DNA of 64,000 bases from Psychrobacter sp. BI730 (lineage in GTDB: Bacteria; Pseudomonadota; Gammaproteobacteria; Pseudomonadales; Moraxellaceae): positions 186,001 through 250,000 of the forward strand of contig NZ_JAATTV010000001.1 of assembly GCF_013414195.1 (NCBI RefSeq), written 5' to 3'. Shown one piece after another: positions 49,564 through 58,073 of this stretch. Within the stretch, counting starts at the first letter, position 1; each line of letters starts with the position of its first letter. The notes beneath the pieces were generated by a model. It was not told the origin of the DNA, ran no database searches, and saw only the letters and a program-made list of their open reading frames with translations. Made by a program: the position numbers and the translations under genes.

Positions 49564-50403
49564 ATGCAAAATGACACACAACCCCTTAATGACACGCTTG
49601 TCAGCAAATCTCTCTCAGCCGCCGATTATGTCCCTACTCTCGATGCGATGCTGGCACGCACCCTCGAACGTATCGATCTAAAAAAACAACAAGGGCTGCG
49701 TACGCCTGATGAATTGTGGATTGTCGATCATAACGACGTCTACACGCTGGGACAGGCAGGCAAAGAAGAGCATATATTACAGCGTACTGACACGCCTATC
49801 ATCAAGACCGATCGCGGTGGTCAGGTGACATGGCACGGTCATGGGCAGCTGGTTATCTATTGGTTGTTTGACTTAGACAGTCTCAAATGGAGTGTACGCA
49901 ATCTCGTCTCCCATGCTGAGCAAGCGATAGAAGACGTCATCAATGACTGTTTGCGTAGCTCACCATCTAATAGTGATAATATCAGTGCTCATGCACGCCG
50001 CGATGCCCCAGGTGTCTACTTATATGCAGATACTGCTGCAACAGATGACCGCACCTCTACAGATGACAACTCTCTTGATAATAAGATTATGCTTGGCAAA
50101 ATGGCCTCGCTAGGCTTTAAGATTAAGCATGGCTTTAGCTACCATGGCATTGCGATTAATCTAAACTGTGACCTGTCTTCATTTAATGCCATCAATCCTT
50201 GTGGCTATGCCGGCATGCAGATGTTGCGATTGTCTGACTTTGTAGCCATGCAGACAGATTCAGAGCAAACAGAGCCAGAGGCGCAGACCGAGCAGCAAAT
50301 GAGCGATTCATTCAGCTATGAGACAGTCACTCAAAAACTTATTGATAACATCGCCAAGCGTCATGCTGGTCTGATTGAGTTACGAGCTATCGCACCTAAG
50401 TAA
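49564..50403 (+). CDS. lipB: Octanoyl-(acyl carrier protein) transferase
   Basis: This transfers octanoate from ACP to lipoyl domains, the first step of lipoate synthesis. Family motifs are DELWIVDHNDVYTLGQAGKE, RGGQVTWHGHGQLVIY and KMASLGFKIKHGFSYHGIAIN. The catalytic Cys is in INPCGYAGMQML. An unusual insertion of Asp/Ser/Thr-rich residues lies around DTAATDDRTSTDDNS. The frame is open to an ATG at 49516. I prefer 49564 because a promoter-like TACACT lies just upstream of 49516, but neither start has a strong ribosome binding site. Confidence 0.93.
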   Translation: MQNDTQPLNDTLVSKSLSAADYVPTLDAMLARTLERIDLKKQQGLRTPDELWIVDHNDVYTLGQAGKEEHILQRTDTPIIKTDRGGQVTWHGHGQLVIYWLFDLDSLKWSVRNLVSHAEQAIEDVINDCLRSSPSNSDNISAHARRDAPGVYLYADTAATDDRTSTDDNSLDNKIMLGKMASLGFKIKHGFSYHGIAINLNCDLSSFNAINPCGYAGMQMLRLSDFVAMQTDSEQTEPEAQTEQQMSDSFSYETVTQKLIDNIAKRHAGLIELRAIAPK

Positions 50404-50489
50404 GTTCTGAGCTTATTTTTGCATAATCTTTTTTTGCATAATATCTTGCACGCTTAGACTTAAATATTAAGAGAAAATTCAGTACAAAC

Positions 50490-50499
50490 TTGCTATAAT
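50490..50499 (+). promoter_or_regulatory. Extended -10 promoter of ppa
   Basis: TTGCTATAAT contains a consensus TATAAT (50494-50499) with the extended -10 TG two bases before it. No good -35 is present, as is normal for extended -10 promoters. It lies about 100 bases before the ppa start. CAGTACAAA occurs on both sides of it (near 50480 and 50505). Confidence 0.6.
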
Positions 50500-50597
50500 C
50501 GCATGCAGTACAAATTGGACGCAGCAACTATCCTTGCTGTCTCCCTAGCTCAACCCCTTATTCAAACATTTAAAACAAAAGCAAATTGGAGCATTTT

Positions 50598-51128
50598 ATG
50601 GCAGATTTTAACAAAATTTTGGACGCAGGCGACGTAGACGGCGGCATCATCAACGTAGTAGTAGAGATCCCAGCTGGTAGCAGCCATAAAATTGAGTGGA
50701 ATCGCGAATTAGCAGTATTTGAGCTTGACCGTATTGATCCACAGATTTTTGCCAAACCTTGTAACTATGGTTTCATCCCACAAACACTTGACGAAGACGG
50801 CGATGAGCTTGACGTATTGCTATTGACTGAGCAGCCACTACCGACTGGTATTTTCTTAAAAGCCAAAGTTATCGGTGTGATGAAGTTTGTCGATGATGGC
50901 GAAGTAGATGACAAAATCGTTGTCGTACCTGCTGATGACCGTGACACAGGCAATGCTTACAACAGCTTAGAAGACCTACCAAAGCAGTTGATCAACCAGT
51001 TAGAGTTCCATTTCAGTCATTATAAAGACTTGAAAAAAGCTGGTACGACGGTTGTTGAATCTTGGGGCGATGTCGCAGAAGCGAAAGAAGTCATCAAAGA
51101 GTCTATCCAACGCTGGAAAGATCTATAA
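50598..51128 (+). CDS. ppa: Inorganic pyrophosphatase
   Basis: This soluble family I pyrophosphatase hydrolyses PPi to phosphate and so pulls biosynthetic reactions forward. The 176-residue protein has the Mg-binding signature DEDGDELDVLLL and the substrate-site segments KIEWNRELAVFELDR and CNYGFIPQT. The ATG at 50598 has GGAG six bases before it. A longer frame begins four codons earlier, within that site. Confidence 0.97.
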   Translation: MADFNKILDAGDVDGGIINVVVEIPAGSSHKIEWNRELAVFELDRIDPQIFAKPCNYGFIPQTLDEDGDELDVLLLTEQPLPTGIFLKAKVIGVMKFVDDGEVDDKIVVVPADDRDTGNAYNSLEDLPKQLINQLEFHFSHYKDLKKAGTTVVESWGDVAEAKEVIKESIQRWKDL

Positions 51129-51170
51129 TTATCAAATATTGGCAAAAATGCCAGTAACGATAAATAATAA

Positions 51171-51207
51171 AATACCGCAGTCACCATAGTGGCCGCGGTA
51201 TTTTTTT
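51171..51207 (+). terminator. Terminator after ppa
   Basis: AATACCGC and GCGGTATT form an 8-bp stem with an inner TCACCATAGTGG loop, followed by seven T. Confidence 0.85.
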
Positions 51208-51285
51208 GCTTGAACATTGCTTATCTAACATGGTTATAATGAGCATATCACTCATTCACACTTATACGCCGTAATAAGGACAGTC

Positions 51286-51750
51286 ATGTTTAACCCCGAC
51301 CCTAGCGCAAAAACGGTCAATACCAAGTTGCCAAGAGACGTCATTATGATGGTCGAAAAAAACAACCTAGTAATGGCCATCAAAACTTTGGCGGCAGACG
51401 AAAACATCAGTATGGATGAAGCCAAAAGTAGAATTGATGCTTATGAGACCCAGCTGAAAGTAAAGCAACAACAGAAGCTCAATACTATCGCTAGTAAACA
51501 AGGCATTCCAAATCAAGCCGTCAGCTTTGATAGAGAGCAAGAAGAAGACGAGCCTGGGCCATTGGTAAAAAATCGTGTCAAAACCACCAAACAGAGTCAA
51601 GGGTTTAAGGGGCTGCAAGACGGTGTCGATAGTCAGCTAAATGACTTAGGCTATAAGAAACCTCTATTGCCTTATTGGCTAAAACGATTGCTCGTGATCG
51701 CTGTCTTAATGATAGGAATGTTTTGGATATTATGGCGAGTATTTGGTTAA
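51286..51750 (+). CDS. Tail-anchored small protein with L7/L12-like helix pair
   Basis: This 154-residue protein is of unknown function. Residues 15-50 (LPRDVIMMVEKNNLVMAIK, then ISMDEAKSRIDAYE) resemble the helix-turn pattern of ribosomal L7/L12 C-terminal domains and related small domains. This is weak but visible. A charged, Gln/Lys-rich middle follows. One transmembrane helix lies at the extreme C-terminus (about 133-151, LLVIAVLMIGMFWILWRVFG), so the bulk should face the cytoplasm. TAAGGACAGTC precedes the ATG. It stands alone after ppa. Confidence 0.82.
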   Translation: MFNPDPSAKTVNTKLPRDVIMMVEKNNLVMAIKTLAADENISMDEAKSRIDAYETQLKVKQQQKLNTIASKQGIPNQAVSFDREQEEDEPGPLVKNRVKTTKQSQGFKGLQDGVDSQLNDLGYKKPLLPYWLKRLLVIAVLMIGMFWILWRVFG

Positions 51751-51897
51751 GTAATTTAGCTAAATAAGAAACTGGTTCGACATATTCCCTATAAAACTAC
51801 ATACCGACTAGCTACAATTTAAGAATGTAGCTAGTCGAATAGTTCATTGAAAACCTGCCCTTGAATCCTTTCACAGCGTCCACTAATCTAAAACTAC

Positions 51898-52713
51898 TTA
51901 TAGCAACCCTTTATATAAAAAGTAACAGCCTACGACGGTCAATAGTACCGCAAAGCATTTTTTCAGCAACTGTGGCGATAATGCGTGAGCAACTTTTGCC
52001 CCTAGCTTGGCGGTAAAGAAGCTCATGATGCTAATGCCTAAAAAAGCATAGATATGGACAAAGCCAATCGTATTGGGTACGTCGACTTGAGCTTGCATGC
52101 CAAAGAACATAAACCCTAGCGCACCTGCAATCGCGATAGGCAATCCACAAGCGGCTGAGGTTCCAACGGCTTTTTGCATCACTACACCGTAACGGGTGAG
52201 ATAAGGTACGGTTAAGCTACCACCGCCAATGCCAAAAATAGCAGAAGCAATACCGATACCCGCCCCTGCTGCTAATTGCTTAGGTTTTGAAGGCAAAGCT
52301 ATATGAACATTACCCGCAACACTATCTGCTTTCTTTTTACCACCCATAAACATTTTATAAGCGACCCAAAGCAAAAACACACCAACAATCAACTGGAGAT
52401 ATAAACCAGATATCTGTCCTGCGATCCCCGCCCCTAAAAAGCACCCTATCGCCAAACCTGGCGTCAGATTTTTAAAGACAGGCCACATGACTGCGCCTTT
52501 CTTATTATGTGCCATGAGCGAGCTTATGGACGTAACGATGATAGTCGCCAGTGAGGTGCCCAAAGCCAAATGCATAATAGTGTCAGGACTGTAACCCATT
52601 TGCGTAAAGACAATAAATAGCAGTGGTACGATAATAGTGCCACCGCCTACTCCGAATAGCCCTGCAGCAAATCCTGCTAGCGCCCCTATTATTAAAAAAG
52701 TTATTAATTCCAC
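51898..52713 (-). CDS. TauE/SafE family membrane permease
   Basis: This 271-residue protein has about eight hydrophobic helices. The two family repeats are visible as GFAAGLFGVGGGTIIVPLL near residue 15 and GIASAIFGIGGGSLTVPYL near residue 155. Members export sulfite, sulfoacetate or related organic anions. The start is GTG. No sulfur-metabolism gene is adjacent, so the substrate remains open. Confidence 0.92.
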   Translation of the reverse strand: MELITFLIIGALAGFAAGLFGVGGGTIIVPLLFIVFTQMGYSPDTIMHLALGTSLATIIVTSISSLMAHNKKGAVMWPVFKNLTPGLAIGCFLGAGIAGQISGLYLQLIVGVFLLWVAYKMFMGGKKKADSVAGNVHIALPSKPKQLAAGAGIGIASAIFGIGGGSLTVPYLTRYGVVMQKAVGTSAACGLPIAIAGALGFMFFGMQAQVDVPNTIGFVHIYAFLGISIMSFFTAKLGAKVAHALSPQLLKKCFAVLLTVVGCYFLYKGLL

Positions 52714-52826
52714 AGGATAGTTACTTCTTATTTAGATTTAATGAAATGATAATTATAGTTAAACGACTGCTCAATGTTGCACGAGCAATAATCTATAGGC
52801 TTAGGTGTTGGATAATATGTATTGGA

Positions 52827-53342
52827 TTAAATAAGCTCCACTTGCCCCACTCTAGAATAGGCACGGTTAAAGTAAACCAACCCTTCATCAGTTCCGCCTT
52901 GTGGCTCAGCCTGATTGATGGCGACAACGCGACACATAAAGACGCTATGCGTGCCGACTTCTTGAATTTGTTCAATCTCACAATCAAAACTGACCAAGGC
53001 ATCCTCCAGTACAGGAGCGCCTGTTTGTAATTGTGTCCAAGAACCATATTCAAACCGTTCTTCTGAACACAGTTTAGAGGCAAAAGCATTGGACAGCTGC
53101 TCATGTTGCGCGCCTAACACATTCACACTCAAAATTTTATTTTCTAGAAAGTAGCTATGTGACCGAGACGTTTGATTCATACAGACAAGCAAGGTCGGCG
53201 GTGTGTCTGTAACACTACATACTGCCGATGCTGTAAACCCATGTACGCCCGTTTCACCTGATGTGGTCACCACATTGACCGCAGTCGTTAGCAAAGACAT
53301 GGCATCTCTAAAGTCGGTCGCGTCAATCCTATCTTCAATCAT
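52827..53342 (-). CDS. Flavin reductase (HpaC/DIM6 family), probable MesX partner
   Basis: This 171-residue protein matches the NAD(P)H:flavin oxidoreductase family that feeds reduced flavin to monooxygenases. Motifs are FRDAMSLLTTAVNVVTTSGE near the start, the GFTASAVCSVTDTPPTLLVC flavin-binding region, and a late LVYFNRAYSRVG. The ATG at 53342 is chosen because AGGATTGAAGCA precedes it. A longer frame starts at TTG. It lies 92 bases downstream of the MesD-type gene in the same direction, with a palindromic element in the gap. This suggests that it supplies reduced FMN to the MesX/MesD system. Confidence 0.88.
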   Translation of the reverse strand: MIEDRIDATDFRDAMSLLTTAVNVVTTSGETGVHGFTASAVCSVTDTPPTLLVCMNQTSRSHSYFLENKILSVNVLGAQHEQLSNAFASKLCSEERFEYGSWTQLQTGAPVLEDALVSFDCEIEQIQEVGTHSVFMCRVVAINQAEPQGGTDEGLVYFNRAYSRVGQVELI

Positions 53343-53388
53343 TGCTTCAATCCTGAGAAACGTTAAAAAATTGTGCTTCAATTTTAGT

Positions 53389-53421
53389 TTTGCAAGGGAA
53401 ATTCTTTAAATAGAATTTCCT
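53389..53421. repeat. 32-bp palindromic element, copy 2
   Basis: GGAAATTCT, six bases, AGAATTTCC is a perfect inverted repeat, preceded by TTTGCAAG. It is nearly identical to 7744-7775 after nrdA. Here it sits between the MesD-type gene and the flavin reductase gene, both on the minus strand. Confidence 0.65.
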
Positions 53422-53434
53422 AAACAGCTAAACT

Positions 53435-54463
53435 CTAAGCAGTCAGCTCTTGACGAACGATTTGAGCACCAGCGCTTAATGCCGCGAGCTTACCACGTGC
53501 GACTTGGCGAGACAAAGGTGCCATGCCGCAGTTGGTCGCAGGATACAGCTTGTCAGCATCGACAAATTGTAGCGCTTTGCGTAGCGTATCTGCCACCTCT
53601 TCCGGTGTCTCGATAGTGTTGGTTGCCACATCAATGGCACCGACCATCACTTTTTTACCACGAATCAATTCAATCAGATCCATAGGTACACGTGAGTTTT
53701 GACACTCCAGTGAGATAATATCAATTTTCGACTGTTGCAGTTTAGGGAACGCTTTTTCGTATTCGCGCCACTCTGAGCCCAGTGTCTTTTTCCAATCGGT
53801 ATTGGCTTTGATGCCATAGCCGTAGCAAATATGGACAGCTGTCTCACATTTCAGGCCTTCAATGGCGCGCTCTAAAGTCGCAATACCCCAGTCGTTTACA
53901 TCATCAAAGAACACATTAAATGCAGGCTCATCAAACTGGATAATATCGACGCCAGCCGCTTCTAATTCTTTTGCTTCTTGATTCAGGATTTTAGCAAATT
54001 CCCAAGCCAGTTTTTCACGGCTTTTATAATGACTGTCATATAACGTATCAATCATCGTCATCGGCCCTGGCAACGCCCATTTGATTGGCTGATCGGTTTG
54101 CTGACGTAAAAACTTGGCATCATCAACGAACACGGACTTCGGGCGACTCACCGCACCAACGACTGAGGGCACGCTCGCATCATAACGATTACGGATTTTG
54201 ACCGTCTCACGCTTCTCAAAGTCAACACCATCAAGGTGCTCGATGAACGTAGTCACAAAATGCTGACGGGTCTGCTCGCCATCACTGACAATATCAATTC
54301 CTGCATGCTGCTGCTCTTGCAATGAGACGCGTAGCGCATCTTGCTTGGCTTCAAGCAACTGCTCGCCTTCTAACGCCCAAGGTGACCAAATTTTCTCTGG
54401 TTCTGCTAGCCAAGACGGTTTTGGTAAGCTGCCAGCGGTAGACGTCGGTAATAATAGTTTCAT
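53435..54463 (-). CDS. mesD: Folate-independent methionine synthase MesD (core MetE-like)
   Basis: This 342-residue protein corresponds to only the catalytic C-terminal barrel of MetE. The zinc ligands are conserved: His211 and Cys213 in VHICYGYG, Glu253 in SLECQNS and Cys312 in ATNCGMAPLSR. DEPAFNVFF is also present. The N-terminal folate-binding half of MetE is missing. Stand-alone MetE cores beside a DUF1852 gene are the MesD group, which makes methionine from homocysteine without methyl-folate and needs MesX and oxygen. The DUF1852 gene lies 54 bases upstream in the same operon. The methyl donor is not known to me. Confidence 0.9.
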   Translation of the reverse strand: MKLLLPTSTAGSLPKPSWLAEPEKIWSPWALEGEQLLEAKQDALRVSLQEQQHAGIDIVSDGEQTRQHFVTTFIEHLDGVDFEKRETVKIRNRYDASVPSVVGAVSRPKSVFVDDAKFLRQQTDQPIKWALPGPMTMIDTLYDSHYKSREKLAWEFAKILNQEAKELEAAGVDIIQFDEPAFNVFFDDVNDWGIATLERAIEGLKCETAVHICYGYGIKANTDWKKTLGSEWREYEKAFPKLQQSKIDIISLECQNSRVPMDLIELIRGKKVMVGAIDVATNTIETPEEVADTLRKALQFVDADKLYPATNCGMAPLSRQVARGKLAALSAGAQIVRQELTA

Positions 54464-54517
54464 ACGATTTATCTTCTAATTAATTTATTTTTTATTATGT
54501 TGATGAGTGATGCTCAG

Positions 54518-55555
54518 TTAAGCGGCTTGCTTCCTAGCCGTTTTCTTGTCAGCGGCTTCTTTTTGAGCAGTATCGCCTGTTACATCATAGTTTGCAGCCC
54601 ATTCCTCAAGGATGGTTTGATACGGCTTGATAAAATGCGTCTCAGTAAATCTGCCTTGGGTCACTGCCATCTGACTGCGTTCAGCGCGGTCATAGACTAC
54701 TTGAGTCAATGAATAATCTTGGTAATTCAGGCTAGGTTGATACACTTGTCCAGCGCTTGAGTTGGCGTTGTAAATCTCAGGACGGTAGATCTTTTGAAAG
54801 GTCTCCATAGTACTGATTGCACTAATCAGCTCAAGATCGGTGTAATCACTTAGCAAATCCCCTGCAAAATAAAACGCTAATGGCGCGGCGCTACCCTCAG
54901 GCTTAAAATAACGTACCGTTAAGCCCATTTTATGAAAGTAGTCGTCGGTCAACGAGTATTCATCCTGCTTGTATTCAATGCCCAATACAGGATGCTGATT
55001 GACAGTACGGTAGTAAGTCTTGCTGGTTGACACGCTCAGGCAAATCACAGGTTTTTTGTGAAAATGAGCATTGTAAGCTTCTGAATTCAATAAGTATTGA
55101 AACAGCTTGCCGTGCAACTCACCAAAATTATCTGGTGTTATGGATGCTAGGTTTTTGTCGCGATGCTCTGGTAACACAATACTAAAATCATAATCACGTA
55201 CGTAAGATGAGAAACTGTTGCCAACCATCCCGTCGATACGCTTGTTTTCTTTATGATCCACAATCGTTGTTTTTAGCGTTTCGATAATAGGGAACGTCTG
55301 ACCATTGCCTTTAACATCCAGATCGACAGAGATGATATCAACTTCAACAGAATAACGATCTGCTGTCAGATTGTCCCAATGCGCCAATGCATTGAATCGA
55401 TTATTGATCATATTTAACGTTTTGCGTAAGTTCTCTTGGCGGTGCTCGCCGCGTGCCAAATTTGCAAAGTTAGTCGTCAGACGCGTGCTATCTGCAGGCT
55501 GATAGTTTTCGTCAAAACGAATGTGCTTAATTGAACAATTGAATTCTTTACTCAT
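54518..55555 (-). CDS. mesX: DUF1852 protein MesX, partner of MesD
   Basis: This 345-residue protein matches the DUF1852 family (MSKEFNCSIKHIRFDENYQP at the start, VEVDIISVDLDVKGNGQTFP, LNYQDYSLTQVVYDRAERSQ near the end). DUF1852 proteins occur next to MesD and are required for its oxygen-dependent methionine synthesis. The C-terminus ends in a Lys/Ala-rich tail (DKKTARKQAA). It is the first gene of the operon. A perfect MetR-type box lies about 100 bases upstream. GGATCACC precedes the ATG. Confidence 0.9.
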   Translation of the reverse strand: MSKEFNCSIKHIRFDENYQPADSTRLTTNFANLARGEHRQENLRKTLNMINNRFNALAHWDNLTADRYSVEVDIISVDLDVKGNGQTFPIIETLKTTIVDHKENKRIDGMVGNSFSSYVRDYDFSIVLPEHRDKNLASITPDNFGELHGKLFQYLLNSEAYNAHFHKKPVICLSVSTSKTYYRTVNQHPVLGIEYKQDEYSLTDDYFHKMGLTVRYFKPEGSAAPLAFYFAGDLLSDYTDLELISAISTMETFQKIYRPEIYNANSSAGQVYQPSLNYQDYSLTQVVYDRAERSQMAVTQGRFTETHFIKPYQTILEEWAANYDVTGDTAQKEAADKKTARKQAA

Positions 55556-55656
55556 GGTGATCCGCTACCTTATTTATCTGAGATAAAACCAAATCTTTGT
55601 ATGAGGTGAATCATACCGAAATCTAAACATGAATAAAAACGATACAATTTAAACAT

Positions 55657-55677
55657 AAGATGAATTTCATTCATCTT
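55657..55677. promoter_or_regulatory. MetR-type operator upstream of mesX
   Basis: A perfect inverted repeat (AAGATGAAT, 3 bases, ATTCATCTT on the minus strand) contains TGAATGAAATTCA, an exact match to the MetR consensus TGAANNWNNTTCA. It lies about 100 bases upstream of the mesX ATG. MetR is a LysR-type activator of methionine genes that responds to homocysteine. Confidence 0.75.
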
Positions 55678-55805
55678 CCTGAAAATTAGATATATAAAGG
55701 AAATTGAATAGCAGAAGTTTTGAGAATTCATTTAACGTATAACTAACCCCTTCCCATACTGGCGGCGAAGAAGGCTTTTATACTGCTTAAGAGTATTTGA
55801 GGCAT

Positions 55806-55833
55806 AAAAAAAGGATACCGTAGTATCCTTTTT
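55806..55833 (-). terminator. Terminator after the SDR gene
   Basis: AAAAAGGATAC, 4 bases, GTATCCTTTTT forms an 11-bp stem with T runs on both strands. It lies 32 bases beyond the SDR stop codon. Confidence 0.88.
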
Positions 55834-55864
55834 CATCGTATTCAAAGCTAATAATAAATCGATT

Positions 55865-56752
55865 CTAGTGATGCTCACCCGGTAAAATTCTAGCAAAGGC
55901 ACGCTGAGCAATATTTGGTTTTTTATCACTCGTCAATCCAGCACGAGTACTTGGGAAAATACGATAACCCATCGATTGAATACCAACGTTAATAGCTGGT
56001 GCTAATGAATAAGTCGCTGAGGCAAATTTGCCCATGTTACTGGCAATACTGTTTGGTTTATGGACAATCGCTTTGGCAACCATCATCGCCGCCTCATCCG
56101 GCATAAGCGCAGGCATGTAGCGGTATAACTTAGTTGGCTCAATCATCGGCGTACGCACCAACGGCATAAAGATATTGGTAATCGTGACATTATCGCCTTT
56201 TACTTCAGCAGCCAAGCAGCGACTAAAGGCATCCAATGCCGATTTTGAAGCGACATAAGCGGCAAAGCGCGGGCTATTCGCCAGCACACCAATCGATGAT
56301 ATATTAACAATTTGACCAGTCTGACGTTCAATCATCGTCGGCAAAAATCCAAGCACTATTTTAACCGCGCCAAAGTAATTGATATCCATGGTACGCTCAA
56401 AATCATGGAAGCGATCTATAGACTCGTGTACCGAGCGGCGAATTGAGCGACCAGCGTTATTAACCAAGACATCTACATGACCGAAATCTGCCAAAATTTG
56501 CGCGCTGACTTTTTCTATATCATCCATATTGGTCAGATCACAAGGGTAATAAGTAGCTCTACCACCAAGCTCCTCGATACTGTCTTTCACGGCTTTTAAT
56601 TTGTCTTCAGTACGTGCCAACAAAATCACATGAGCACCGCATTCACTGAGCAAATAGGCCGTACGCTCACCAATACCACTTGATGCCCCTGTGATAATAA
56701 CATGCTTATCTTTGACTGCTTTGCTGATTGCTTTTTTTGAGGGATTGGCCAT
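55865..56752 (-). CDS. Short-chain dehydrogenase/reductase
   Basis: This 295-residue NAD(P)-dependent oxidoreductase has the cofactor motif TGASSGIGERTAYLL at about residue 21. VNNAGRS, the catalytic Ser in NISSIG, and YVASKSALDAF with Tyr and Lys follow. The C-terminal extension (PALMPDEAAMMVAKAIVHKP and beyond) resembles the reductase half of Acr1-type fatty acyl reductases and related SDRs. A role in lipid or wax-ester metabolism is possible but unproven. AAGGATCTTTT precedes the ATG. Confidence 0.9.
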   Translation of the reverse strand: MANPSKKAISKAVKDKHVIITGASSGIGERTAYLLSECGAHVILLARTEDKLKAVKDSIEELGGRATYYPCDLTNMDDIEKVSAQILADFGHVDVLVNNAGRSIRRSVHESIDRFHDFERTMDINYFGAVKIVLGFLPTMIERQTGQIVNISSIGVLANSPRFAAYVASKSALDAFSRCLAAEVKGDNVTITNIFMPLVRTPMIEPTKLYRYMPALMPDEAAMMVAKAIVHKPNSIASNMGKFASATYSLAPAINVGIQSMGYRIFPSTRAGLTSDKKPNIAQRAFARILPGEHH

Positions 56753-56920
56753 AAAAGATCCTTTTCGTAAATGATACTTCCGTTAATGTTCGCCTAAAGC
56801 ATAACAAATATAATTGGATTGAAGTTAATAAATAAGCCGTAAAATGCATTTAATATCATGAATATTAGCAGTTAGGTATTTATTATCAAGTGTATTGCTT
56901 AAACTGACCGTTTTTTCTTG

Positions 56921-57952
56921 CTATTCGTGCGCCTGCAAAAAAGTCTCGACCACTTTAAATTGCCCAACCGTACTTTCTTCACCATACATCGCCTGTCTAA
57001 AGGCGTTAGAATTTGGAATGCCTGTCGTATACCAAGCGATATGTTTGCGAGCGATGCGGCAGCCTGAGTACTCCCCGTAGAAATCATAAAGCTCTTGCAA
57101 ATGGGCCAGTACGATCTCTTTTATCTCACTAACGCTCGGTGCCTCTAGGCGCTCGCCAGTACGCAAAAAATGCTCAATATCACGAAATATCCACGGCTGA
57201 CCTTGTGCAGCACGCCCAATCATCACCGCATCACAGCCAGTCATCTCATACACGTGTTGAGCTTTTTGTGCGCTATCGATATCGCCATTGGCAATAACAG
57301 GAATGCTAATGCTTTCTTTGACTTCGCGTATTAGCTCATAGCGTGCACTGCCTGTGTACATGTCTTCACGCGTACGTCCATGAATAGCAATTGCTGCAAT
57401 GCCGGCCTGCTCAGCACGCTTGGCGACTCGTAAGATGTTTTCACGACCGTTTTCAAAACCCAGACGTGTCTTTAGCGTGACAGGTGCATCAACGGCATTG
57501 ACCGTTGCATCTAGTAATCGCGCGACCAAATCCTCATCTTGCAACAATGCAGAGCCTGCCAGCTTACGACAAACTTTTTTGGCCGGACAGCCCATATTGA
57601 TATCGATAATCTGTGCACCATTATCAATCTGATATCGTGCCGCTTCAGCCAGTTTGTCCGGCTCAGCACCTGCTATCTGTGCCGAAATAGGCGCAATCTC
57701 ATTGTCAAAATTGGCACGGTATAAGGATTTTTTGCGCGCATAAAGGGCCGTATCAGCGATGATCATTTCACTGACCGCATGACCTGCGCCAAATGATTTG
57801 CACAATCGACGAAAAGGATTGTCCGTCACGCCCGCCATCGGTGCGACCATTAGACGGTTTTCAATCGTCAGGCCACCGATATTTAATGGCTGCAACAATG
57901 GATGATCAGACAAAGTCGAGGATAAAGGTGAAATGGGAAAATCAATAGACAT
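56921..57952 (-). CDS. dusB: tRNA-dihydrouridine synthase B
   Basis: This FMN enzyme reduces uridines in the tRNA D-loop. The 343-residue barrel protein has MVAPMAGVTDNPFRRLCKSF near residue 35, the catalytic-Cys region DINMGCPAKKVCRKLAGSAL, AIHGRTREDMYTGSARYE and CDAVMIGRAAQGQPWIF. Sequence details match the DusB branch. The usual partner fis is not next to it. No fis-like frame is visible around 56760-56920. Confidence 0.95.
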   Translation of the reverse strand: MSIDFPISPLSSTLSDHPLLQPLNIGGLTIENRLMVAPMAGVTDNPFRRLCKSFGAGHAVSEMIIADTALYARKKSLYRANFDNEIAPISAQIAGAEPDKLAEAARYQIDNGAQIIDINMGCPAKKVCRKLAGSALLQDEDLVARLLDATVNAVDAPVTLKTRLGFENGRENILRVAKRAEQAGIAAIAIHGRTREDMYTGSARYELIREVKESISIPVIANGDIDSAQKAQHVYEMTGCDAVMIGRAAQGQPWIFRDIEHFLRTGERLEAPSVSEIKEIVLAHLQELYDFYGEYSGCRIARKHIAWYTTGIPNSNAFRQAMYGEESTVGQFKVVETFLQAHE

Positions 57953-58073
57953 AAGAAAACGGCTTGATTTGTAAGGAAAACAAGCCGTTATTCTAAGGAT
58001 TCCTGCGTTTATTGCAAGCGCTTAACATGAATAGCTTGCATAAGCATTACTCGTTTTTAATAAATCCCATGCA

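Larger units (their letters stand above)
55556..55864. other. Spacer between mesX and the SDR gene
   Basis: This 309-base stretch holds the promoter and MetR-type operator of mesX on its left side and the terminator of the SDR gene on its right. No coding frame with support is present. Confidence 0.6.

Noticed and set aside
55732..55929. 65-codon minus frame across the SDR gene end
   Set aside because: It overlaps the SDR coding end and its terminator in another frame and has no support.
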